A DNA stretch of 64,000 nucleotides. Origin: Bacteroides faecalis. GTDB taxonomy: Bacteria > Bacteroidota > Bacteroidia > Bacteroidales > Bacteroidaceae. The stretch spans positions 124,001-188,000 of the forward strand of contig NZ_BHWB01000003.1 in NCBI RefSeq assembly GCF_003865075.1. Reading direction: 5' to 3'. The position numbers and the translations under genes are program-made. The notes beneath the pieces are model-generated. The model did not search any database and was not told the origin of the DNA. It worked only from the letters and a program-made list of their open reading frames with translations. Below are positions 1 through 9,653 of this stretch, in pieces (within the stretch, counting starts at the first letter, position 1; every line of letters starts with the position of its first letter).

Positions 1-734
1 ATATTAGCCCCATCACTTTTGGCTACTGCCGGGTTTTCGTGAGTTTCAATAAATAGTCCGTCGGCGCCTACGGCAATACCTGCTTTTGCAACAGTTTCAA
101 TCAGTTGTGGCATTCCGCCTGTCACACCATTGGTCTGATTCGGTTGTTGTAATGAGTGAGTAACATCCAATATTACAGGATAACCGAATGATTGCATTTC
201 AGGAATACCACGATAATCAATTACTAAATCCTGATAACCGAAAGTCGTACCACGTTCAGTCAGCATCACATTTTTGTTTCCAGCTTCCACCACTTTATCT
301 GCTGCAAATTGCATAGCGATAGGAGAGAGGAACTGTCCTTTTTTGATATTTATAATTTTCCCGGTTTTTGCAGCTGCAATCAGAAGATCGGTTTGACGGC
401 AAAGAAATGCTGGAATCTGGAGTATGTCTACATATTCTGCGGCCATTTCTGCTTCGTCGGCTGCATGAATGTCTGTTACGGTAGGAACACCAAAAGTATC
501 ATGTACCTTTTTCAATATTTTGAGTGCTTTCTCATCACCGATACCCATAAAAGAATCCATACGTGAACGGTTTGCTTTGCGGTAAGAACCTTTGAAAACA
601 TAAGGAATCTTCAGAGATTCAGTGATTTTGACTACACGTTCTGCAATACGCATTGCCATATCTTCGCCTTCTATCACACATGGACCTGCCAGCAGAAAGA
701 AATTATTGGCAGGATTGTTTTTAAGTTCTATCAT
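1..734 (-). CDS. kdsA: 3-deoxy-8-phosphooctulonate synthase, partial (C-terminus off the left edge)
   Basis: Condenses phosphoenolpyruvate with arabinose 5-phosphate to give Kdo 8-phosphate, a precursor of the lipid A inner core, in the cytoplasm. About 244 codons are visible from the ATG at 734. The reading frame shows the AGPC motif (Cys19), the KGSYRKANRSR stretch, LQIPAFLCRQTDLL and a GGMPQLIETVAKAG segment typical of the DAHP/Kdo8P synthase barrel. A Cys in the AGPC position is the hallmark of metal-dependent Kdo8P synthases, whereas the E. coli type has Asn there. It is the last gene of a minus-strand run after the lipid kinase. The stop codon lies outside the window. Confidence 0.95.
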   Translation of the reverse strand, partial: MIELKNNPANNFFLLAGPCVIEGEDMAMRIAERVVKITESLKIPYVFKGSYRKANRSRMDSFMGIGDEKALKILKKVHDTFGVPTVTDIHAADEAEMAAEYVDILQIPAFLCRQTDLLIAAAKTGKIINIKKGQFLSPIAMQFAADKVVEAGNKNVMLTERGTTFGYQDLVIDYRGIPEMQSFGYPVILDVTHSLQQPNQTNGVTGGMPQLIETVAKAGIAVGADGLFIETHENPAVAKSDGAN

Positions 735-823
735 TTTAGTATTTACAAATTACGAGTTACAAAATTACAGTCTTTTTAATTAATAGGATTAAACAGATAG
801 GTTCATTTTACTCTATTTATCGC

Positions 824-1750
824 TTATTTAGGAATAATCAGTGTTGTCTTCTCTAAAAGCACACCTATTTCTAACGGGAAATGTTTTGGTAAAAGACGAC
901 CATCTAAATCTACGGAAGCATTTTGTGCACGTAGCACTTTAACTTTCCGTGTCCGGTAACTTTTCACCGTCTTATGATTCAAAATTCTTCCTTGAATCAA
1001 CATCCAAAGCCCGGAAATGATTTGCAGAAATTCCGGCCGATAGATGACAGATACATCCAACCAGCCGTTATAGGGTACAGCACTTGGTGTTTGTCCCCAA
1101 CCCCATGCACTACCTACACAGACAGTCATGATACGCCCGCGGATATGTTCGTCATTGATCCGAAGATGCATACGATAGAGTTTCCGTTCAAATATCAATG
1201 AAAATAGTGCAGCTAAGTATGATAAAAATTTAACTCCCCAGAAACGTTTGGTCTGATCGGTGATTTTTACGATTCGTGCACCTAGACCAATATTGACAGC
1301 ATTAAGGAAATAGCGACGTTGATGATCTTGCCCATCATAGTAAGAGCAATACCCCACGTCTATTTTTTTGAGACGATGATTGATAATACAATCTACAGCT
1401 GTTTTATATTCGGTAGTAAGTCCCCAGTATTTGGCAAAGTCATTTCCAATTCCATTCGGAATAATACCAAGAGCGATATTATCCTTATCTTCAGCATCAG
1501 AGAGCATAATCCCATTGATAGCATCATTCAGCGCACCATCACCACCTACAATAACAATTGTACGATAACCATTATTAGCAAGAATTTTGGATAGACGTTC
1601 CACTGAACCGAAACCTTCGGATTGTACATAGTCATAATCGACACCTTTGCCGTCCATATACTCCTTGATCTCTTTCCATCGTTTCTGTACCTTGCGGGTA
1701 CCGGCTTTAGGGTTGTAAATAACTCCCCATTTTCCTGGTTCTACACTCAT
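824..1750 (-). CDS. Diacylglycerol kinase-family lipid kinase (YegS/DgkB-like)
   Basis: A 308-residue cytosolic or membrane-associated lipid kinase that should transfer phosphate from ATP to diacylglycerol or a related lipid. The DAGK catalytic fold is recognised by YNPKAGTRK near residue 12, the nucleotide-binding GGDGA at 69-73 followed by LNDAING, and PNGIGNDFA at 98-106. The usual GGDGT has Ala in place of Thr, which is tolerated in some family members. It sits between miaA and kdsA with short gaps, so it is probably co-transcribed. Which lipid it uses cannot be read from sequence; sphingoid or ceramide kinases share this fold, which matters because Bacteroides make sphingolipids. Confidence 0.85.
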   Translation of the reverse strand: MSVEPGKWGVIYNPKAGTRKVQKRWKEIKEYMDGKGVDYDYVQSEGFGSVERLSKILANNGYRTIVIVGGDGALNDAINGIMLSDAEDKDNIALGIIPNGIGNDFAKYWGLTTEYKTAVDCIINHRLKKIDVGYCSYYDGQDHQRRYFLNAVNIGLGARIVKITDQTKRFWGVKFLSYLAALFSLIFERKLYRMHLRINDEHIRGRIMTVCVGSAWGWGQTPSAVPYNGWLDVSVIYRPEFLQIISGLWMLIQGRILNHKTVKSYRTRKVKVLRAQNASVDLDGRLLPKHFPLEIGVLLEKTTLIIPK

Positions 1751-1779
1751 ATAAAACTAATAAATATGCGACAAAGATA

Positions 1780-2727
1780 CTAAAACTCTTGCAGTTTATC
1801 TAATACAAATGCTAACTTTTCTTCCATAGGTAGCTCAGCACTAATCCAATGGATGGTAAATCCTCTCCGTTCCATACCACGAAACCAGGTCATCTGACGC
1901 TTGGCAAACTGATGAATAGCTGTTTCCAAACCTGTGAACATCTCTTCATAAGTTAGTTTTCCTATGACATATAATGTCAGGTATTTATATTCCAAACCGT
2001 AATAAATGAGATCGTCCGGAGTGGTCCCCTGCGCGATTAAATGCCGTACTTCATCCACCATCCCTTCATCCAATCGTTGCTTTAAACGGCGGGTAATCTT
2101 CTCGCGTCTCAGTTCCCGATCGATGTCTACACCAATAATAAGGCTGTTTAGCTTTGGAAATTCCCGTTCAGGGACTGGATGTGCCATATAATACTCTTCA
2201 ATTTCTATGGCGCGTATAGCACGTTTTACGGTATCTACATCCGTAGAGTTGTGCAGAGTCTTATATTGGCTTAACATACTGGTCAATTCTTCAAGAGAAT
2301 AATTAGCTAGGCGGGCACGTAATTCCGGGTCCTCAGGTACAGGCAGTAGCTTATAACCTTTCAGTACAGCTTCAAGATACATACCTGTTCCTCCACATAA
2401 AACGGGGAGACAGCCTTTTTGTTTGATAGAATCGTAAGAAATCAGGAAATCCCGTTGATATTCGAACACATTGTATTTATATCCGGGATCGGCAATATCG
2501 ATCAGGTGATATGGAATAGTATGTCCGTTAATCGTGTAATCGGCCAAGTCCTTTCCGGTACCAAGATCCATACCTCGATAAATCTGACGGGAGTCGGCAC
2601 TGATAATTTCTGTATTTAATTTGTGAGCCAAAGCGGTAGCAAATGGTGTCTTGCCCGAAGCGGTAGGTCCGAGTATGGCAATTAAATCATAGTCCGGCAT
2701 AGTTTCATTCTTTAAAATGTCGGGCAA
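1780..2727 (-). CDS. miaA: tRNA dimethylallyltransferase
   Basis: Adds a dimethylallyl group to N6 of A37 in tRNAs reading UNN codons. It is 315 residues, the usual family size. The P-loop GPTASGKT lies at 20-27, followed by the substrate-binding ISADSRQIYRGMDLGTGK stretch, CGGTGMYLEAVL, and a C-terminal QFAKRQMTWFRG that is conserved in MiaA. A second in-frame ATG nine codons in (MPDYDL) sits closer to the P-loop and could be the real start. It lies 29 bp upstream of the lipid kinase gene on the same strand. Confidence 0.95.
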   Translation of the reverse strand: MPDILKNETMPDYDLIAILGPTASGKTPFATALAHKLNTEIISADSRQIYRGMDLGTGKDLADYTINGHTIPYHLIDIADPGYKYNVFEYQRDFLISYDSIKQKGCLPVLCGGTGMYLEAVLKGYKLLPVPEDPELRARLANYSLEELTSMLSQYKTLHNSTDVDTVKRAIRAIEIEEYYMAHPVPEREFPKLNSLIIGVDIDRELRREKITRRLKQRLDEGMVDEVRHLIAQGTTPDDLIYYGLEYKYLTLYVIGKLTYEEMFTGLETAIHQFAKRQMTWFRGMERRGFTIHWISAELPMEEKLAFVLDKLQEF

Positions 2728-2777
2728 AAATACGAAATTATCTGATATAGAGGCGTTCCTGTATCTATGTTTTTAGG

Positions 2778-5426
2778 TTATTTATTAATCGTTTGTTGTA
2801 CACGGTAAACTTTTCCATTTTTATCCACTCCTTCAATGGTGATAGTCTGAGGAGCTTTGCTATCTGCTGTATAGTATTCTATTGTAGCTTTCCCTTCGTT
2901 ATCGAATTGTAAAGATGGATTCCAGTAAATGGTGGTTCGTAAATCTGATTTCGCGAGGTCCGCTTTTTCAGGAAAGGCGTAAGTCGGATGGTAGAATTCT
3001 ACAGTATCACAATATCCTAATGGGGTATAGGTTGCAATTCCTGGTACTGGTTTTCTAGGAATGTCTTTCGGGTCTTTTAATGTGATGACGATGGCACCTG
3101 CTGCAGCACGAGGACCCAAAATCATTGTATCTGTCTCACGAAGAAGGCTTATGCTCGATATGTTATCCGCAAAAATATCTTTTAATAAGTAATCATCATT
3201 GTCATAAATGATATCATTAATAACGATTGCCGGTTGATCGGCATTATTGCGGATATGTAATTCACTTCCATTTGAAACGGTAACTCCCGGAAGATTGATG
3301 GCAATATCGTAAGCCGTTCGTCCTGCATATTGTTTTAGTCTGTCTCCTTCAAGAGTATAGGTATTGATACCGCCTGTATAAATACTTTTGGAACTGGCTT
3401 TTTCACGCCTGGCAGTTACAAGAACTTCTTTGAGGTTATAAACGCGCATACCTCCCTCCATGTAATATTGGTCACGAGTGTTGAGCAGATAATCCTGCAT
3501 TAAAGTAGGCATTCCATTGTAGAACGGACTCTTATGATATATCTTTGGATATTGGAGTGTATCCATCTCGATTTCAACTCCGGGAAATCCTTTTTGGGTA
3601 CGTGCTTGGACAACAAACGTAGTACTGTCTTTGAATGAGGTGTTGATAACAAACTCTCCCTTTTCGTCAGTAATGGTTGTTGCAAATATGTTTTCTTTGG
3701 GTGCTAAAGCGTAAATAGGTCCCTTTTTTACATTATTGCCAAAGAAACCCCTGATTCGGCCACTAATTGTTTGTCCCTGTTCTATATAATTCTTGAAATT
3801 TAATGAAGGAGGGATAACGAGATTTTTGAGAAGATGTCTTCTCCATCCATGTGTCATCATCAAGAAGTCCAATGCACGAAGTGTTTTAAAATCTTGGTTA
3901 AGGAAATAATATCCAGGATTTTCTACATATCCTTTCAAATCAGAAGTTAGCAGGAGATTTGATAAAATATTATCGGCAAGAGAATCGGGTTGAACTTTCT
4001 GTCGGTCTGTAATGCTAATAGAGAAACTACCAGCAATAGGATTGTTATTATAGTCTTTTCCTGAAATTTGCAGAGATACTTTTTCTTTTTTGCCATAAGA
4101 AGGTTTGTCAGCAACAATCTGCCATTGACCGGATTTTCTGTCGGGAACGAATATTAACCGTTCACTAAGAGTGTTTCCCCTTCCATCGATTAATAAAAAA
4201 TGAGTAATTCCTTCCTGAAACAAACTATCATTCATTCTTCCGAAAGTATTGGGTGGATTGATCGGTTGTAAGATAGTAAGTTTTTCCCGGGTATGGGCAA
4301 CTAAAAATAGTTTTTGAGGCCATTCAGTAGTTTTTGTTTTTTGAATCTCAAAACGTATGTCATCGCGACGATGTGTCATGGAAAGAGCAATACCTTTTTC
4401 TTCTACAGTCGGGAGATTAAAACGTTTCGTGATTCCGTCACTGCTCTTGATCATGGCATAATAAGCGTCCGGAACAATCGTACTCAATGTGAAAACTCCC
4501 ATTCCATCATGCTCTGAACGGAAAGAGCTTAAGGTATCTCCTTTGGAATTAAAGAGAGTACCCTCCACTTCTTTGGAGAAACCATCTGATCCTTGTGCTT
4601 TAAAAGCTACATTTTGATGAGAAATGGCAAGCAAAGCACCCCCCTCCGGGAAGAATGTAACATCGAAATCCTTCCCAAAAACAGGTAGATAGAAAACTTT
4701 CTTATAAATGTATTCCGGATCATCAAACACTACTTCAAGACTGCGGTTAGCACTTGGTTTCAAGTCGGGAAGAGAAATCGATATCAGACCTTTTGAGTCT
4801 GTTTGTTTTTTCCCTTTATCTTTTACTTTTCCGTTTTCAATGTAACGATAACGAATATTGGTGTTAATGAAAGGTTCTTGTGTATTACTGCTGAATCTTA
4901 TTTTTGCAGTATAATGCGTTTCGTCCTCCTTTTGGTATTCTATGGTTGAAATAATTGTATTGTCGATGGAATTTCCGATTTTCAGGTTACATGAATAGAT
5001 GAAGTCAGGATCCTCATTCAACATCCAACTGCTATATCCTCGTAGATAATAATCTCCGGCTGGGAGAGTAGCGGGTAACGTAAAAGCATTATGAAATCCC
5101 AAAGAGTCACGTCGAACCTTTCTGCGTTCCAGAACAGAGTCAGAACGATTGATAAGTTCTGTAATGATGAAGTTGCTTTGAGAGTTATCTTGATGAGTAG
5201 TGGCATTTACAAGATATCCTTTAAACCATATTTTTTCTCCTGCTCCATAATAAGGTTTGTCCAAGTGTAGATATAACTTTTCATTTGGTATTTTTTCCCG
5301 AATATTGAAATTAGCGATAATCGTATCTTGCATTTCTTGTGCTGATAACGATGAGAAGCATAGCAACATTCCAAGAGCTATCTTTATACTGCTTCTTTTG
5401 GTCGAAAAGATGATTTTGCTTGTCAT
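2778..5426 (-). CDS. MG2-domain and TonB-plug-like envelope protein lacking a barrel
   Basis: An 882-residue exported protein. An N-terminal signal peptide ends near residue 30 (LSSLSAQ). A macroglobulin MG2-like segment begins around residue 50 (YLHLDKPYYGAGEKIWFKGY). The middle has carboxypeptidase-regulatory-like beta domains. The C-terminal third contains a plug-like segment (YDIAINLPGVTV, PAIVINDIIYD, GPRAAAGAIVITLKD) as in TonB-dependent receptors, but the chain ends about 100 residues later with no 22-strand barrel. Proteins of this layout are common in Bacteroides and have no firm function. It follows the ABC permease in the same direction with a 14-bp gap. A link to that transporter is inferred from position only. 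Confidence 0.7.
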   Translation of the reverse strand: MTSKIIFSTKRSSIKIALGMLLCFSSLSAQEMQDTIIANFNIREKIPNEKLYLHLDKPYYGAGEKIWFKGYLVNATTHQDNSQSNFIITELINRSDSVLERRKVRRDSLGFHNAFTLPATLPAGDYYLRGYSSWMLNEDPDFIYSCNLKIGNSIDNTIISTIEYQKEDETHYTAKIRFSSNTQEPFINTNIRYRYIENGKVKDKGKKQTDSKGLISISLPDLKPSANRSLEVVFDDPEYIYKKVFYLPVFGKDFDVTFFPEGGALLAISHQNVAFKAQGSDGFSKEVEGTLFNSKGDTLSSFRSEHDGMGVFTLSTIVPDAYYAMIKSSDGITKRFNLPTVEEKGIALSMTHRRDDIRFEIQKTKTTEWPQKLFLVAHTREKLTILQPINPPNTFGRMNDSLFQEGITHFLLIDGRGNTLSERLIFVPDRKSGQWQIVADKPSYGKKEKVSLQISGKDYNNNPIAGSFSISITDRQKVQPDSLADNILSNLLLTSDLKGYVENPGYYFLNQDFKTLRALDFLMMTHGWRRHLLKNLVIPPSLNFKNYIEQGQTISGRIRGFFGNNVKKGPIYALAPKENIFATTITDEKGEFVINTSFKDSTTFVVQARTQKGFPGVEIEMDTLQYPKIYHKSPFYNGMPTLMQDYLLNTRDQYYMEGGMRVYNLKEVLVTARREKASSKSIYTGGINTYTLEGDRLKQYAGRTAYDIAINLPGVTVSNGSELHIRNNADQPAIVINDIIYDNDDYLLKDIFADNISSISLLRETDTMILGPRAAAGAIVITLKDPKDIPRKPVPGIATYTPLGYCDTVEFYHPTYAFPEKADLAKSDLRTTIYWNPSLQFDNEGKATIEYYTADSKAPQTITIEGVDKNGKVYRVQQTINK

Positions 5427-5440
5427 AGTGTATTTGTATT

Positions 5441-6646
5441 TTAATTTTTATGCATCCAGATTGAGATAACTTTTCGTCTGACTGCTAATATATTGATAAT
5501 GGAAACAATAAGAAATAAGAAAATTCCCATGCCAATCGCTAACCATAAAGAACCGGTTTCCAATTGTGGGAAGAGTAAACGAATACTATCTATATAATAA
5601 GTACGTAACCAGGATACAATGCCGATAGATAATAAGAGTACAATGACGTTTAATCCTACTGTCAATATCTGATATGGTAAAGCAACCCTGTTAGGACTGT
5701 ATCCGATTAACAACAAACTTTCCAGTTTGGTGGTGTTTTTTTGAAGTAACAAAAAGATACTTAACATTAGAATATAGAATGACAGGACACTGATAAATAA
5801 TCCTACTCCTAATACAATACCAACGATCAGGCGAAGGAAATAAGTTGTTTTTCCAGCATCCAGTTTTCCGTCTTCTGTCTCGTAGCCTTTTTTTTGGAAA
5901 TAGCTGGCGATGGCAGAGTCGGCAGGATTATTCACTTCGATAATCAAACGTGCCGGTTGTGCTTCTGTTTCCGGTGCAAATTTTTTGTTTGCCCAGTCCA
6001 TAAATGATTGAGGTACTAAAATGGTATTTAAGCGGTTTGAAAAACCGACAATATTTCCTTTGTATTGTTCTATCTCTCCATTGCCGCGTAAGATGATGTT
6101 CATTTGGATGAGGCTCATCAATCCTTCCGAAATTTTGGGTAAGCTACGACTCTGGGCAAATCCGAAATTATATAGATTCAGATAATTGCGGGGAATAATA
6201 ATTGGGATCTCTTGTGTCTCTTTATCGAAGTGCCATTTGTCGAGATTGATGTCTACAAATTCATCGGGTACTGATTCAAAGAACATTTCAGTTGAGAGGT
6301 TGATACCTGCTTCTTGCATTCCTAAACCTGCCGAAACTTTGAATTGTGAAGGAGTGAAAGCACCTATCGTTTTAGTGAACGATTGTTTTTTCATATCGGC
6401 AATCTCTTCAGGAGAGAAAGCATTACTTTTATTGGTAAAAGTACCAAGCGTACTCACTTTCTTTGTAGCAATAATGAAATCTTTTTTCATAAAACTATCT
6501 CCTTCTGTGAATACCGGAATGACATCTTTGTAGAATTGCACGCTGAGCAATACGATCATCATACCGAACAGATTGGCTAAAAAGAAACCGGCTAATTGAC
6601 CGATACTTATATGTTGGCGGAGAAGTTTCCAGACAAGAGTGTTCAT
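5441..6646 (-). CDS. ABC transporter permease, FtsX/MacB-like topology
   Basis: A 401-residue inner-membrane protein. One hydrophobic helix lies near the N-terminus (about residues 18-40), then a periplasmic domain of about 230 residues, then three helices near 270-300, 325-355 and 370-393. This is the layout of FtsX/MacB/LolC-type permeases, which are mechanotransmitting rather than classical importers. It lies 66 bp downstream of an ATP-binding subunit gene, so the two should form one complex. No substrate can be assigned. The surrounding DUF4836 lipoprotein and MG2/plug protein suggest an envelope task. Confidence 0.7.
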   Translation of the reverse strand: MNTLVWKLLRQHISIGQLAGFFLANLFGMMIVLLSVQFYKDVIPVFTEGDSFMKKDFIIATKKVSTLGTFTNKSNAFSPEEIADMKKQSFTKTIGAFTPSQFKVSAGLGMQEAGINLSTEMFFESVPDEFVDINLDKWHFDKETQEIPIIIPRNYLNLYNFGFAQSRSLPKISEGLMSLIQMNIILRGNGEIEQYKGNIVGFSNRLNTILVPQSFMDWANKKFAPETEAQPARLIIEVNNPADSAIASYFQKKGYETEDGKLDAGKTTYFLRLIVGIVLGVGLFISVLSFYILMLSIFLLLQKNTTKLESLLLIGYSPNRVALPYQILTVGLNVIVLLLSIGIVSWLRTYYIDSIRLLFPQLETGSLWLAIGMGIFLFLIVSIINILAVRRKVISIWMHKN

Positions 6647-6712
6647 TTACAATCTTCTTATTTATGGTTTACATATACAGGGTTCATCAATCATTTTACT
6701 TTGGGAAGTGTG

Positions 6713-7357
6713 TTATAGTTGCAACACCCGATTGTAGGGCAATTCAATATGCTTTCCAATAGAGGTAACGATAACTCCGGCACTTTGCATTTCTGCTTCA
6801 GCAATGATGAGTTCGCCCATTATTCGGCTATTCTCATCATCAAGATGACTGATCGGCTCATCCAGAAAAATAAAGTCGAAAGGTTGGCAGAGTGCACGGA
6901 TAAAGGCAACTCGTTGTTGTTGCCCAAAAGAAAGTTTCCCTGCTTTCACGTGCAGTTTATCAGTAATACCCAATCTCTCAAATAGTGATAAAATCTCTTT
7001 TTTCTTTTTATATCCCGTCAGGTTATTTTTTAATTGCACATTTTCAAGAGCAGTAAGTTCAGTAAAGATGCGTAAATCCTGAAAAAGCATACTCAATGAA
7101 TGTTTTCTCAGGTGAACCCATTGATTCACAGAGTATGCTTTGATATTGGCATCATCGAAATTAATAATTCCTTGATAGTCGTTGCGATTGCCATAAATAT
7201 AGCTACACAACGAAGATTTTCCGGTACCGGAAGCGGCCTCTATCAAGTACATCTCACCTTTCAAAAAGGTGAGATCTTGATGCCATACATCCGAAGTTAC
7301 CGAATTACGGTCAGCAAACACTTGGGGCAGTGTTTGCTGGAGGTGAATACTATTCAT
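6713..7357 (-). CDS. ABC transporter ATP-binding protein
   Basis: A 214-residue ATPase subunit. The Walker A motif AASGTGKSS lies at 41-49, a Q-loop in LFQDLRIF at 91-98, the signature LSFGQQQR at 142-149, and Walker B FIFLDEP at 162-168 followed by a D-loop. The first Gly of Walker A is replaced (EAASGTGKS rather than GxSGSGKS), still compatible with binding. It is unusually short at both ends. It partners the permease immediately downstream and follows the DUF4836 gene by 16 bp, so the three are probably translated from one transcript. Confidence 0.85.
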   Translation of the reverse strand: MNSIHLQQTLPQVFADRNSVTSDVWHQDLTFLKGEMYLIEAASGTGKSSLCSYIYGNRNDYQGIINFDDANIKAYSVNQWVHLRKHSLSMLFQDLRIFTELTALENVQLKNNLTGYKKKKEILSLFERLGITDKLHVKAGKLSFGQQQRVAFIRALCQPFDFIFLDEPISHLDDENSRIMGELIIAEAEMQSAGVIVTSIGKHIELPYNRVLQL

Positions 7358-7373
7358 ACCGTTTATTTACAGA

Positions 7374-8921
7374 TTATATGCCGGCAAATTGTTTGGCAAA
7401 ATCTACTATTTGTTTAAGTGCATTAACATTTTTATCTTTCAGGCAAAGATCAACTTCGCTGACTTCACCCTCTGAGCTAGAAGACAAATAGGAAATCTGG
7501 GAAGCTAAATCAAAATATGTTTTAGCCTCTTTGCCTCCGAAGCCTGTTACCATTTTTACAATAGGCAGGTCCAGAATAGCTTCTACATTAACGGCCACAA
7601 ACATATTCTTACCTTTCATGTCGGAAGCGTACGGAGTATCTTTGATAGACTTATCTTCTGCCTTACCAATATTCTTATAGAGCAGTTCGTCATTAGTGGC
7701 ATACATAAATTTGTCTTTTACTCCGAAGAACACATTCATATTTTTCGTTTTGTAAACATACTCATTCTTACCTAATTCAATAATGTCTTCTCCCTTCTTT
7801 AATCCTAGATTCTGTTTGTTTTTATAGAGGGCTTCAAGAGCAGAACCATTTTTTACTTCTGCATAAGCTGCAAAAGTAGGCATGTTGGTCATAGTTACAT
7901 TGATCAATCCACCAGAGATATCACCATTGAAGGAACTGAATAAATCTTTTATTTCAGCAGCTTTTGCGATAGATACTTGGTCACGAAATTCTGCATTCTC
8001 GTTGATTATATTATATATTGCTTCTCCATTGATTCCTGCATTGAGAAACATTAATGTAGATGCCGGGAAGTATTTTGTAAATGAGTTATTTGATTTTTTT
8101 AAAGCTTCCTGTTGCTTTTTAATCAGAGCTTTTACCTCATCATTTTCTGTATAATTCTCGGTCTTGAGCACAATGCGTCCTTTTTCAAAGCTCAATCCAC
8201 CTAACACAATGATATCTTCCAGTTTAATATTTGGAGGAAGTGCTAAACTGACTGGTTCTCTGTATTTTTTGGGAGTAGCCATCATAGAAACGAAGAAATT
8301 GACATCGTTCTTTTGCTTCATTGCTTTCTGGAAAGCTCCGGATTTAACAATGCTGTTATCGGGAGTTTGTTTCATCAAGTTACCGATTGCTTTCTTTGCC
8401 TCTTCTGTTTGAGTATTTCCATTCACTGCAACAATCATAATTGTAGAATTATTGAAAGCAATCAGGCTGCCGTTCATGGTAGTAAACCTATAATCCTCAG
8501 TTTCTGTAATAGGTTGAATAAGTTGCTCTTTAAGCATTATATCTAAAGAAGAATTCAGGTCGTTTTCGTTATTTACTTTGGCTACCACTGTAGCATAAGG
8601 AAAAGTAGGAGAGGTAAATACATAGAATGGTGATCCCACGTCGATTCCCGATTCACTCGGAGCCTCTATCACTTTTTCCAGTTGCTGGAAAGTGGCTGCA
8701 TTCATTCCGCTTTTTAATGCGTCCAGTACCTTTTGTTTAGCTGCTTCATTTTCTTTATCATCGAATCCGGCTTTGTTGATTAACGATTTCAAATCAATAG
8801 CTGCTACAGCCGAAGCATCAGAGGGTATTACGTTTGTATATTCCGATTGTTTGGAACATGCTGTGAGAAAAACAATCAATACTGCCAGTACTGAGAGTTG
8901 TGAAATCATTTTCTTTACCAT
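7374..8921 (-). CDS. DUF4836 family lipoprotein
   Basis: About 515 residues from the ATG at 8921 (MVKKMISQLS); a longer frame reaches 8948 but would place extra polar residues before the signal peptide. The signal ends in a lipobox with Cys (FLTAC), so the mature protein should be lipidated and envelope-anchored. The body matches the Bacteroidota family DUF4836 (VIPSDASAVAAIDLKSLINKAG near the N-terminus), whose function is unknown. It lies 27 bp downstream of rsmE and 16 bp upstream of the ABC ATPase gene. Confidence 0.8.
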   Translation of the reverse strand: MVKKMISQLSVLAVLIVFLTACSKQSEYTNVIPSDASAVAAIDLKSLINKAGFDDKENEAAKQKVLDALKSGMNAATFQQLEKVIEAPSESGIDVGSPFYVFTSPTFPYATVVAKVNNENDLNSSLDIMLKEQLIQPITETEDYRFTTMNGSLIAFNNSTIMIVAVNGNTQTEEAKKAIGNLMKQTPDNSIVKSGAFQKAMKQKNDVNFFVSMMATPKKYREPVSLALPPNIKLEDIIVLGGLSFEKGRIVLKTENYTENDEVKALIKKQQEALKKSNNSFTKYFPASTLMFLNAGINGEAIYNIINENAEFRDQVSIAKAAEIKDLFSSFNGDISGGLINVTMTNMPTFAAYAEVKNGSALEALYKNKQNLGLKKGEDIIELGKNEYVYKTKNMNVFFGVKDKFMYATNDELLYKNIGKAEDKSIKDTPYASDMKGKNMFVAVNVEAILDLPIVKMVTGFGGKEAKTYFDLASQISYLSSSSEGEVSEVDLCLKDKNVNALKQIVDFAKQFAGI

Positions 8922-8948
8922 ACTATATTCTTTTAAAATGTTAAGCAA

Positions 8949-9647
8949 TTATTGATTCATCAGATTCAGTGTGTGGCAAGCTACCAGTGCGGCTGTTTCT
9001 GTTCGAAGTCGTGATTTCCCGAGACTGATTGGGGTAAAGCCATGATTAATAGCTTTCCGGACTTCTTCTTCACTAAAGTCTCCCTCCGGACCAATCAGAA
9101 CAAGAGCATCCTCTCCGGGATTCAATTTATTTTTCAAAAACGGTTTTTCTCCTTCATAACAATGGGCAATAAACTTTTGTCCTTGAAACTCCTGAGCAAT
9201 AAACTTATCAAAGTCGATCATTTCATTGAGTTTGGGCAGACGAGCTTTAAGAGATTGCTTGATGGCGGAAACCAGAATCTTTTCAATGCGCTCTGTCTTA
9301 ATCACTTTCCGTTCCGAAAACCGGCAATTAAGAAAAGTCAGTTCATCAAATCCTATTTCTGTCGCTTTTTCTACAAACCATTCGTTACGATCCATATTTT
9401 TGGTGGGTGCCATAGCAATATGTAAATGGCAGGGCCAAAGTGGTTCCTGAAAAATAGTTTCTTTTATGGTAACGAAACAACGTTTGTTCGTTGCTGCCGT
9501 GATTTCTGCTTTATAGAAAAATCCTTTTCCGTCTGTCAGAGTTATCTCATCTCCGGTATTCAGGCGCAAAACACGTGTACAGTGTTGAGCTTCCTCCTCT
9601 GGAAGTTCATTACTGGTCTGTATATTAGGAGTATAAAATACGTGCAT
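8949..9647 (-). CDS. rsmE: 16S rRNA (uracil(1498)-N(3))-methyltransferase
   Basis: A 232-residue SPOUT-class methyltransferase acting on U1498 of 16S rRNA with S-adenosylmethionine. Visible family motifs are APTKNMDRNEWFVEKATEIG in the middle, and the knot-forming LIGPEGDFSEEEV and LGKSRLRTETAALVA near the C-terminus. The N-terminal PUA-like part binds rRNA. It lies 6 bp downstream of the bifunctional nuclease gene in the same direction, in a tight operon. Confidence 0.95.
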   Translation of the reverse strand: MHVFYTPNIQTSNELPEEEAQHCTRVLRLNTGDEITLTDGKGFFYKAEITAATNKRCFVTIKETIFQEPLWPCHLHIAMAPTKNMDRNEWFVEKATEIGFDELTFLNCRFSERKVIKTERIEKILVSAIKQSLKARLPKLNEMIDFDKFIAQEFQGQKFIAHCYEGEKPFLKNKLNPGEDALVLIGPEGDFSEEEVRKAINHGFTPISLGKSRLRTETAALVACHTLNLMNQ

Positions 9648-9653
9648 AATAAT

